Assembly: GCF_017916325.1 (NCBI RefSeq)
Contig: NC_090147.1
Location: forward strand, 384,001 to 448,000
Source of the DNA: Leishmania martiniquensis
Lineage: Eukaryota > Euglenozoa > Kinetoplastea > Trypanosomatida > Trypanosomatidae
DNA length: 64,000 nt
Direction of reading: 5' to 3'
The translations under genes were made by a program, and so were the position numbers. The notes beneath the pieces are model-generated. The model ran no database searches and had not been told where the DNA came from. It worked only from the letters and a program-made list of their open reading frames with translations. Of the stretch, positions 10,001-17,967 are shown piece by piece (the stretch's first letter is position 1; every line of letters begins with the position of its first letter).

Positions 10001-10892
10001 GCGACGAACCTGTGAAAGGCCGCGTACCAGCTCTTGTCGCCGGGACGGTGCTGCCCCCGCGCAGGATGCAGAGCAGGCAGATCAGAGAGGCGCTCAGCGC
10101 GCTGCGCAGCATGCTGCGGCGCGTGGCCAGTGGCCTGAACAGCTGCTGCGAGCTCCACTGATGAGTACACATGCTAGCCTCGCCCGGTATGCGGCGACGC
10201 CGCACCTCCTCTCCCAACTGGAGTCAACAACCAATGGTACTGACTCAGGTGCACGTGAGGAGGCTGCACCAGATCCTACACCACCCGGCGGCGGCGGTGG
10301 CTGCCAGCCTTCGGTACCTGCCACGACTTCGCCGGCACCAGTGACGCTACCGAACTTGCGCTTAGTGCTACCGCCAGACGTATTGCTCTCCTACGGTGGT
10401 GATGGAGCTGCGCCGGAGGAGGCACTGTATCACACTAGGACTACGAGCGCTTCGTCATTAGGCTCGAGCGCAGTGCCACCTGCTAGTGCACTGCGCGGGC
10501 GTTTGGAGCGTGGCGAGCGCTTGCTGCACTGTGAGGTGGCGGCGCAGCTGAACTATTTGAAGGCGTGCATGCAGTGCGCATTGAAGCATGAGTATCTGCT
10601 ACATCTGCGCGGGATGGCGGAGGTGCACCGCCGCCTGTTCTCGGATAAGAGGGTGACGACAGCACTTTGCGACGACGCAGGGAAGCGGGTTAGCTCGACG
10701 GAGCGCGATAGGGAGCAAGCCACGCTGATGAGTGTCGTTTCCACCGCGGAGCATGACAGCGCTGGTGCCGCGGCAGCTTGTTCGCGGTGCGACCACGTGC
10801 CGCTCAAGGATGAGATTTGCCGAGCAGTCTGGATGAAGCAGTTGCAGGCTTCGTGGCAGCTGCTCATGTCGGGCAGCAGCAGCGTGGGTTAG
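7086..10892 (+). CDS. Large low-complexity protein of unknown function
   Basis: A 1268-residue protein I do not recognise. Most of it is Ala/Ser/Pro/Arg-rich and probably disordered. Four islands look folded and helical: about residues 130-180 (LGHIDRIRGLL...), 365-420 (LLGMLERVL...), 838-915 (a Tyr/Leu/His-rich segment around YASCLYHYLFYL) and 1135-1190 (LLHCEVAAQLNYL...). The end at 1250-1268 is another short helix. There is no signal peptide or membrane segment. Order islands separated by long disordered linkers are common in trypanosomatid cytoskeletal or scaffold proteins, but that role is a guess. Start chosen at 7086; the frame is open back to 6885, but that stretch is Arg/Gly-rich and looks like leader. 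The next gene begins 2.3 kb downstream on the same strand. Confidence 0.85.
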   Translation: MSAALTPDAAARQRSASHSRGERATPARRSQSKPPREAPPPEHKQQPSSRASSSAKNASAGASAARVSPHRANSATPKKTQSPPSLAHAHSSSLVCCVGSCDDTEVGAIAAATAAATSCVCRPLPPSPFSSAVLGHIDRIRGLLLEVKLPFIDVHLAETYLRHLARRTSATEAIDGASALDAPASTGRLCRERGGCRDVTPLPLNTLPGVELGGAGAAGSATPTRSLKAFELYKQRCHYPFRMPTLDSDGHRGGRADSAALARNPLGWRAEPTTNNDGAAAAQADRRPHAFSPCPSPLDSQGIIDEADLTHCSQTEEALSALRPHPPRPPPSGERPRPPARSGITHRSTSAESCAQHRHPIPTAFPLSLLGMLERVLVKYKAALAVALRAVMHREAVWTALQQFLHVVRSDWAPLAAPTEEVVARVPSRRHAGSEGVADVGLGSSGITGALFRLHSPREYGAGSTGDVAVGVCHARSHLSLHHAPHGASPPPSTGEGEYGAGERSSTPETQATLRTPSEQTRNPVGREATPGSSAPSLETTSAPAHSAARRGSTAKPTAQCEGVGHADVALRPPENAGDAGGVDNPRRQQRSSLRLSVDSIRQALPPSADRGAGAAAELKRASPRHAGPPPRRAAPLLLRLPNTPSSSARATIRATDGPASACARPAVALHRRTLERSEPCCSAGAGRPVHNAAGQQASALRHVPPSLSGLQQILHPQRFTGGAYGHCRRSRSAPPVSAAASQSPCPPCHPSLAVTPRAQIMPRHGVEAHGIPSRPARSVSDRGTLMTPKKEDVYRPLRASSASPAPRRHEQPGSPPATRRCGSVGATRPHSGLVPSLGVRLHAVSRQVYASCLYHYLFYLQRTTLAVVEAVDALRHHHLSHAAPFVVEHRNYLLEVLMQTSVLASDAAVKWLMREGAADSEAALKTGDTQRSSAAHLSESSSSAEMSSAAWPSAPLLDASPQGFDHASDARRRTCERPRTSSCRRDGAAPAQDAEQADQRGAQRAAQHAAARGQWPEQLLRAPLMSTHASLARYAATPHLLSQLESTTNGTDSGAREEAAPDPTPPGGGGGCQPSVPATTSPAPVTLPNLRLVLPPDVLLSYGGDGAAPEEALYHTRTTSASSLGSSAVPPASALRGRLERGERLLHCEVAAQLNYLKACMQCALKHEYLLHLRGMAEVHRRLFSDKRVTTALCDDAGKRVSSTERDREQATLMSVVSTAEHDSAGAAAACSRCDHVPLKDEICRAVWMKQLQASWQLLMSGSSSVG

Positions 10893-13207
10893 GCGCGGCG
10901 TCTGTGCATAGGTGTGGAGGCCCTCTTTCCAGCCGACGGACGTGAAGGCGCTCTGTGTGCTCGTTGCTGTATCTCACTCGCTTGAGTGCGATCGTTTTCC
11001 CGAGCGGCGGCCGATGGCGTCGGGCGTCAGCGTCACGGCTCAGGCACGGGGGCCCGTACGCAGACGGAAGGAGTGACGATCTCGCTGTCCAACAGGCCTC
11101 TCTCGCTTTCGTCTCCACGTCCCTGGCGAAGGCTTATGAGCAAGCGGATGCCTCGCTGCCCTCACACACACACACACACACCTACACACACGCACGGCTC
11201 GTCAGCTTTTCTGTGCCACTTCCTCTCTTGGTTCCCTAACTACGCATGGGCCAGACGCTGCTGCGGAATGCGGTGCTCTCCGTCTCCATCCCTTATTGCT
11301 GCGCGCCCTTTCGCGCCATTGCTTTGCCCGGGCGACGGTGGCGAGAATCTTTCTGCTCGCCGCCGCCCCTCTCTGCCTCTTCTCCTCCAACCCGCCTGGC
11401 GCTGTCTGAGCCTCAGCCGGTGACCCTCTGCTTCGCGTCTCCCCGCGCTCGGGTGCGCAGCTGGTCTTTTTTTTTTCTTCATCGATTATTATGATGACAC
11501 GTTCTGTGCCATTGTCGTTCCCCCCTTCACCTCCATTTCTTTGGACGGTGGCGCGTGGTGCCTATGCTCCGACGTGCAAGAAAGCTCGCTCGCTCACCAA
11601 TGCATGAGCTCCGCCCTCATGGTGATGCGAGGATGCCGCCAACACCCGCCCCAAGAGCGGGAGAGGGTGACCTAAACAGCAAAACAACTCCGTCTCGTAA
11701 CGGAACCGATACATAATAAGGGGAAGAAAATGGGCGGCGCAGGCCACGGATGGGCCTCCACGACGCACGCCGTCTCAGCCATGCAGGTTAGAGAGGAAGG
11801 ACCGCTGTCGAAGCTTTTTTTCTTTTTTTTTCGCGTCGTATGGCACGCGTTAGTCGCTGCGTTTGCGCTTCACTTGAAGGAACGCAGAGATGACATGACG
11901 AGCGATGCGAGCGCAAAGCCAAAGCGTTGGCGTCGAATGAAGTGCTCGATCCTTGCCCGAAGGGTGAGCCAACAGCTCCTCTTCATGAGAACTTGCGCAC
12001 GGCCGCTCGCTGTGCCCGGCCCTCATGTCTCGGTGAACGGCGCCGCCGCACTGTAGGTGTGGCCTGTCGCCGATATGTGCTTGACTCTGCCACCGGAGCG
12101 CGTCTTGGCACTTGCTTGAACGTGTGCACGTACTGTAACTGAGTGCGTGCGCGTGTGCTTCCGGCCTGCTGTGCACTGCGACTCTACGAGGTGCCTCAGC
12201 TGCGCACACTTGCACACACACACGGCCTAGAGAGGAGTGTTGGGCATCTCACCGGTGCAAGGCTCCAGTTGGCTCTTGCCTCTTCCTGCCTCTCGTGTTG
12301 TCTTCACCGTCCCCCCTTCGCATCATCTACTCCTCTATCCGCGCCCCCTTCCCGCCTCGCTCTTTCTCTCGCAGGTACGCGTGAAGAGAAGACGCCGACA
12401 ACGGGTCGTCTGTCTCGGCTTTAATCTTTCTGACCCTTACGTAACGCTCTCAACAGCGCTTTCGTCTCCGGTTGACTTCACCAACGCACATATTTTTATT
12501 TCACCCGCTCTCTCCCTTCCCTTTCCGTTATACACTCAGATACACACGCAGACACACACGCACAAGCACATAACTTCTTCTCCCCCCTCTCTCTCACCGC
12601 TTCGCTGATACTCGACGTTGGTCGCAGGTGCGCCACTCGCAGGAGACGGCGCACGATACAACGGCAGGCCGACACACAACAGATTTCTGCGCGCCGTCGC
12701 TCTGCAGCAGAAGCGGCCTGAGGGCGACGGAAAGCAGTGCTCGGTTCGGGGGATCACGCGCTACAGAGCCACATCAGTGGCAACTCCTGCGGTTTTGCGG
12801 TGGCTTGTGCTCATTCCGTATCGTGGCTTGAGGGGAAGTGGCCGGTGCCCGTATCGGACGACGTTTGCGTGACGGCGCGTGCAGAGGAAGAGAGGTGTGA
12901 GGGCAACACGTGCGCACTCACATTTACGCACTTGTGGGGTCGGACCACCGCCTTCCGCTCCGCCACATTGGTGGCACATTTTTTTTTGGTTTCATGAGCC
13001 TGGGCGCGCGTGGGTGCTTGTGTGCTTTGCGAGGCCATACTTGTGCCTCCCTTACTGCTGTTGCTGCTGCCTTTCTCCCCCCTCTCTCTTCGCTCTCTTT
13101 GTCCCCGACCCCCCTCTCAGTGCATATTTATCGATCTCTGCTCGCGCCTCTCCCCCGGCATCGCATTCACCCCCCCTCAACCGCACTGCTTCCTGAAGCG
13201 CTAAACA
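10893..13207. other. Spacer between genes 2 and 3
   Basis: 2.3 kb without a supported gene. Contains an AC repeat at 11163-11181, T-rich runs near 11467 and 11816-11830, CA-rich sequence at 12535-12575, and CT tracts at 12280-12375 and 13051-13118 that precede the next gene. Open frames here are short and without domain features. Confidence 0.65.
13051..13120 (+). promoter_or_regulatory. Spliced-leader acceptor candidate for the first TEX2-like gene
   Basis: A 65-base pyrimidine-rich tract ends in CCTCTCAG with AG at 13119-13120, giving an 88-nt 5' UTR to the ATG at 13208. One of the clearest acceptors in the window. Confidence 0.65.
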
Positions 13208-15937
13208 ATGGCGGAGATCTCGGCGTTTCTGTACGGCTGGGCGCTCGGCGTGGCTGCCGTCGTCATCTGGATCCTCTACGGCACGGACGCGCTTCCGCAC
13301 CTCACGCGTTACGCCAACAGCATGCTTGCGTGCATTCCTTGTATGGCGCACTTTGCTGAGAAAAGGACAGCGCACAAGTCACACAGGCGCGAGAACGACG
13401 GCAGATCGGCGCCGCTCCAATACTCACACATCGATGGTGCTGCGGCCGACCAAGGCTTGGAGGGCCTCACGGGAAGCACCGGGAGTACCCAACCAATCAC
13501 GGTGACATCAACGTGTATGATGAGCCGTTACGGGTCGGATGGTACAATCGGCCCCCCGATCGAGTGCCTGCTGTCTCTTGAGAGCAACATGGTCACTGTC
13601 TATGAGCTGCTGCGCTTGTCAGACAGCAGCCCCGGTAGCGCGGCAGATGTCTCGAGAGGCCGCAGCAGCGTTGGCGCTGCTTTGGGCGAAGCGCATGGTG
13701 ACTCACGAGCCTTTCGCAATGCCTCAGGTGCGACGGTGGTGGAGCGCCGCAGGGGCAAGGTGTGCGTCCTGAGCACGACTGTCATGGAGGTGAGGCAATT
13801 GAACGGCAGACGCAAGTCAGTGGCCGTGGCGGCTGATCCATTGCCGTCGAGCGCCAGTGGCCGTGCCGGCAGTGACGGGGTGAGCGACCGCCGCGATGAG
13901 ACTCCAAGTGACTCGTCAGCGTCTGCGAAGCGCTCGAAAATCAGTCAGGGCAACGCGAAAGCTGGCGCGACGGCAGCCGGCGCGTCGGAGGCGACCGGCG
14001 TGAACGCACTGTTTGGCGGCAGCAGCGCCGATTCGCTCTTTACCGGACGTGTGCTTATTTGGCGCACGCTAGATGGCCGCCCGCTCTTCGACTCATCCAC
14101 GCCGCCGGTGCCGCTGCATGAGAGTGGCGGGAGCAGTGGCAGCTATACAGAACGCCTCAGCTTCTCCACGCCACTCTCCGCATCGCATTTAAACAGCCTT
14201 GCTGTAGCTCGTGCGGCGAGAAGTTCACCAGCCACCGAGAGCCTCGATGGCCGCAGCGTCCATTCGTCCCTCGACGCTGATGACGGCGACGAGAGCACCG
14301 TGACGGAGGGCGCTGGCGACGGTGCCTCTGCCGCGCGATATCAACAGTGGCTCCGCTATGGTCGCTCTCGCCAGCAGCGGCGGTCGATCTTGAATGACAT
14401 GGCGAACTGGTCATGCGTCATCATCAAGTTCGAGCGCTCGCGCGAGACCGACCGCTGGCATACACTCCTCTCTGGGCTGAAGGAGGCACAGGCTTGGCAC
14501 GACTACGCGAAGTCGATGCCGAACCCCGACACCATCAACATGTTTCTCAGCCGCTTCGTCTTCCAAAACATGCGCCTCGACGGCCTTTCCGACGCTTTGA
14601 TCGCACAGATTCGAAAGAAGCTGCGCGATTTGCCGGCGAAGAAGTTTCCGCGCGACCTCGGCGGTGAGATCCTCCTCGACGACTTCCTTATCGGGACGCA
14701 GATTCCTTGGATCAGCGACGTATCAGAGCCGAGGGTGTCGGCGAACGGCGAGGTTGGCTTCGACTTCAACCTCTTCTACAAGGGCGGTGAGGGCGGCTTC
14801 TCACTCTTCTTCAGGCTGGCGCTCACCTACTGCGGCGTCCGCATCCCGCACGTTGTCTTCACCGTGAAGCTGCTGGAGCTGGAGGCGACCATGCACGTCA
14901 GCATCGGGCCACCGCCTTCGAAGATATTTTGGATCGGAGCCCACAAGCCCCCCATTATCCGTCTCGAGGTGCACCAGGGCTGCGCCTCGGGAAGAGGCGT
15001 CTTGCATCGCATGCTGACGGCGCTCCCGAACCTCAGCGGCATCGTGACGAACCTCGTTAAACTTTATCTCTTCACCGACATGGTGCTGCCGTACATGGAC
15101 GACTTCCCTCTCCCGAGTGTGGTGAAGTCACCCAAGGGCTCTTTTGCCGATCTACGCGTCCGCGCGTTCGACTGGCAGCGCGCCGCAAAGATCAGCGGTG
15201 CACCGCAGCGTGAGGCCCCCGCCAAGAGCAGCGACGAGAGCACAGGGTGCAGAGCATCTGTGCGGGTTGGTGAGGAGAAAGGGGGTGGTGCCGCTGGGGC
15301 CCCGCCGAGTTTGCTGTCGAGCAGCAGCGGCTACTCGGCGGCGGCGTCGTCGTTCGCCTTTTCACGGAACACGTCTTCGGAAACGGTGGTCGCCGATAAC
15401 AGCGCTGCTTTGCAGGCAGTCGGCTCCGATGGCGGGGCCACGAGCAGCAGTCTGCGGGCTGGCGCCGGCAGGAGAGTGTCGCTATTCTCCTTGCATGACA
15501 GTAGCGTCAATGGCGGCCGCGTCAGCGGGGCCTCTTATCCCAACACACCCATGAGCCTGAGCTCTTCAGTGGCGCCGACTTCGCCCACCACCAGGGCAGC
15601 AGCCCAGGCCGCTCGCAATGTAGCGGCGGTGCCACCAGGATGGTCAGCAGCAGATAGTGGTGGCGACCAGACGAGGCTACCCGACAAGCACTCCTCCAAG
15701 TGGATGGGCTCACGCAGCGCATCCATCTCGAGCAATCTCATGTCTGCCGCCGTGCGGGATGAGAGCCAGTACGGCGACAGCACCGCTGCCATGAGCGAGT
15801 CAGAGGAGGCTCTGAGCACCGCATCCAAGAAGCGCTCCACCACCTCCGGAGCCATGCGCAACCTGAAGGACTGGCTGAAGGTCAAAGGGAAGGACATGAC
15901 GCGCGAGTCGGTGTCACGATCCAAGAAGAAGACATAA
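13208..15937 (+). CDS. TEX2/Nvj2-like membrane protein with SMP lipid-transfer domain (copy 1)
   Basis: A 909-residue protein. Residues about 5-28 form one hydrophobic N-terminal segment, a likely ER signal anchor. A PH-like fold appears split by inserts: strands near 114-135, 184-205 and 277-297, then the closing strand and helix at 400-425 (WSCVIIKF...DRWHTLL). Residues 430-640 match the SMP domain (old name DUF2404): WHDYAKSMP, a GGEI...IPWISDVSEP strand pair, the IGPPPSK.FWIG loop, and the closing F.DMVLPYMDDFPLP. SMP proteins of the TEX2/Nvj2 type carry lipids in a hydrophobic groove at ER contact sites. The C-terminal 260 residues are Ser/Ala-rich, ending in a basic helix (LKDWLKVKGKDM...). 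The next gene is a paralogue with the same order of parts. The family call is firm; lipid cargo and partner organelle are unknown. Confidence 0.92.
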   Translation: MAEISAFLYGWALGVAAVVIWILYGTDALPHLTRYANSMLACIPCMAHFAEKRTAHKSHRRENDGRSAPLQYSHIDGAAADQGLEGLTGSTGSTQPITVTSTCMMSRYGSDGTIGPPIECLLSLESNMVTVYELLRLSDSSPGSAADVSRGRSSVGAALGEAHGDSRAFRNASGATVVERRRGKVCVLSTTVMEVRQLNGRRKSVAVAADPLPSSASGRAGSDGVSDRRDETPSDSSASAKRSKISQGNAKAGATAAGASEATGVNALFGGSSADSLFTGRVLIWRTLDGRPLFDSSTPPVPLHESGGSSGSYTERLSFSTPLSASHLNSLAVARAARSSPATESLDGRSVHSSLDADDGDESTVTEGAGDGASAARYQQWLRYGRSRQQRRSILNDMANWSCVIIKFERSRETDRWHTLLSGLKEAQAWHDYAKSMPNPDTINMFLSRFVFQNMRLDGLSDALIAQIRKKLRDLPAKKFPRDLGGEILLDDFLIGTQIPWISDVSEPRVSANGEVGFDFNLFYKGGEGGFSLFFRLALTYCGVRIPHVVFTVKLLELEATMHVSIGPPPSKIFWIGAHKPPIIRLEVHQGCASGRGVLHRMLTALPNLSGIVTNLVKLYLFTDMVLPYMDDFPLPSVVKSPKGSFADLRVRAFDWQRAAKISGAPQREAPAKSSDESTGCRASVRVGEEKGGGAAGAPPSLLSSSSGYSAAASSFAFSRNTSSETVVADNSAALQAVGSDGGATSSSLRAGAGRRVSLFSLHDSSVNGGRVSGASYPNTPMSLSSSVAPTSPTTRAAAQAARNVAAVPPGWSAADSGGDQTRLPDKHSSKWMGSRSASISSNLMSAAVRDESQYGDSTAAMSESEEALSTASKKRSTTSGAMRNLKDWLKVKGKDMTRESVSRSKKKT

Positions 15938-16086
15938 GCCGCCGCGTGCACGGCAGTGCGGCCGGCATTGTAGGAGACGATCGAGCGCGCGTCTCACCTA
16001 TCCGAACTGCATAACCGGCAGCTGTCTCCTGCAGCGTTATCGCGGTGGCCGCCCAGTGACGTCTTTTGGCAAGGAACACGCCGCAT

Positions 16087-16537
16087 CGCGCATGTGGTGT
16101 CGCAGGGCCCCAGTCGCACCCTGCCCCCCTCTCTCTGCGCGTCGGTGGGCGGGCCGCTGCAGCCGCTCCCTCCGTCCCCCTCTCCTTTGGCGAACCACTT
16201 CTTATGCGCGCTCGGGGTGTCACGCCCGCCGCCTGCGGGATGTGGGAGCGCTGCATTGCGGGCGGTGGCGGCGCTTAGAGTCGGCGTGACGCGACGTCTG
16301 CGCGGCCCCTGGCAGTAAGCGCGTTTGTGCGGGTGTGCGTGGCAGGTGAGGTGTCAGCGTGGCTGGCGCGAATCTCACGCGGCCGTCGCACCACGTACTG
16401 CTGAGGGGAAGCTGGCGCCCGATGTAGGGGGGAGAGGAGGCGCGTGCAGCGGCGACGTGCCGCGCGGGACCTGCCGGTGACCGAGCGGAGGCGATCGCGT
16501 GCACTCTGCGCGGCAGAGAAGCGGAACGCGGCGAGCG
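16087..16537. repeat. SIDER-like dispersed repeat, copy A
   Basis: A 430-base block (16087-16516) recurs at 59989-60419 with only two visible differences: one G in a G-run and one G/A change. Its last 127 bases (16411-16537) also match 34983-35111 with a handful of changes. Length near 0.45 kb, location in a spacer downstream of a gene, and a degenerate non-coding nature fit the Leishmania SIDER retroposon family. That family name is inference; I cannot check it against the consensus. Confidence 0.7.
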
Positions 16538-17890
16538 AGGGATCGGTAAAGTGCTCGGCGGCTTCGGGAGGGCCGGTGCTGGCGCTCTCATTTCCGCTCC
16601 ATCGCCCAACACCGGGTCCGTTCTTCACGGCGGCAGCTGCTGGTGCCCTCTCTGCGGAGCTGCGGAGGTCGTGAGGATGCTCGCGCCACTAGGCGTCATG
16701 CGCCACGCTGGCTTTGAACTCTTTCTCTTCTCCCTCCTTCTTCCTCTGCTGTCTTCGTGGGCGGCTGTATTGTGTGCCGTCTTTGAACCTCCCCCCTCTC
16801 TCTTTTCCTGAGCGGACGGCTCGCCGAACCGCTGACGGCGAAGCTCTGCGCTAAGCCAATCGCGCCGGGATCGAAGCGGAGACGGATGAAGAAAAAAAAG
16901 AACATCCGTTGAGGGAGAAGAGGCCATCGCGCGTGCTTAACGTCAACCCCCCTTTCTGAATGAGCGCGTGGGTGGCCGCACCGCGCATTGGCAGACGTGC
17001 CTCATCACCACCTCCTCTCTTCACGCCGTACTTGTGTGGGTCTGTCATGTGGCATGCGGGACAGCCACCGAGTCTGCGTTCACAAGGGAGGGGGAGGGGG
17101 GGAAGAGCGGCAGGTGAGTGGCTGGGCTGAAGTTGCACCCAAGAGACGCTGATGGGGTCACTTGCGCAGGACCAGTGGCGCTGCTTGCTCTTGGTCGTGA
17201 TGAACGCTTTCGTCCGCGCGCGATTATGTCTTTCTGCCCGTTTTATGCCTTCATGGCGAGTGCTCTCTCCCTCCCTCCCTCTTTTCCTTCGAAGTTTCTG
17301 ATCGACACAACACGACTTCACGTCTGCTCATCGCCACGGCGGGTAGTGGATGCTCACGCACACGCTCCCGCTCTCACTGAAAGACATGCTGCAGTGGCTA
17401 ATCCTTGTGTGACACTGCTCCACACACATCTACACGCCACTCGACACGCATTGCAACCACCACCTCCTTCCTCCTCATAACGGTAGGCGATAGTGGAGAG
17501 CAGGAGGCCAAAGGGAGGTGGTGAGACGCTCTCTTGCTTCATGCAATCTCTCGATCTCGCTGCTGTGCTTCCCATCACCTGTACTGCTCGGGGGCCAACT
17601 CCACAGCTGCGCGTGCGCGCGCACTCGCTCCGTCGGCGTCACTAGCGCCAGCTGTACGTGCATCTGTACATCGACCCGTTTATTACTTTTTTCTTTATAC
17701 TCTCACGTCCTCTGGACACGAATAGCGCATCGGAGAACGCCGATTGGTGCTGCACCGACTGCTGCTCACTCCATTTCGCTGCGCTCCCTCTCACTTTCCT
17801 TCAATACCGTCTCCGTGTTGCCCTCGCTTGTGGCCGCTGTCTTGCGGGGCGCGTGCGTCGGTGGGGCTTCTGTGTGCCCGTGTGTGTGTG

Positions 17891-17912
17891 TGTCACATCA
17901 GCATCTGCTCAG
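17891..17912 (+). promoter_or_regulatory. Possible spliced-leader acceptors for the second TEX2-like gene
   Basis: AG dinucleotides at 17900-17901 and 17911-17912 follow a pyrimidine-biased region (from about 17765), 55-70 nt before the ATG at 17968. The tract is weaker than at other genes, so the assignment is tentative. Confidence 0.35.
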
Positions 17913-17937
17913 GGGGGGTGCGCCTACCCCCCCCCCC
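17912..17937 (+). promoter_or_regulatory. G7/C11 hairpin in the probable 5' UTR
   Basis: Seven G (17912-17918), eight bases, then eleven C (17927-17937) can pair as a GC-only stem of seven. It ends 30 nt before the ATG at 17968 and would sit in the leader if the nearby AGs are used. Confidence 0.5.
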
Positions 17938-17943
17938 ACCACG

Positions 17944-17959
17944 CACACACACACACACA
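17944..17959. repeat. CA dinucleotide microsatellite
   Basis: Eight CA units directly upstream of the ATG at 17968. Confidence 0.85.
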
Positions 17960-17967
17960 TACCAGCC

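Larger units (their letters stand above)
15938..17967. other. Spacer between the two TEX2-like genes, with a SIDER-like repeat
   Basis: 2.0 kb. It holds the dispersed repeat at 16087-16537, CT tracts at 16720-16745 and 16790-16808, and CT/CA-rich leader sequence from 17270 on. No gene supported. Confidence 0.7.

Noticed and set aside
13208..15937. Reading the Asp/Ser-rich inserts of the TEX2-like genes as separate domains such as C2
   Set aside because: No C2-type calcium-loop pattern is present; the stretches look disordered.
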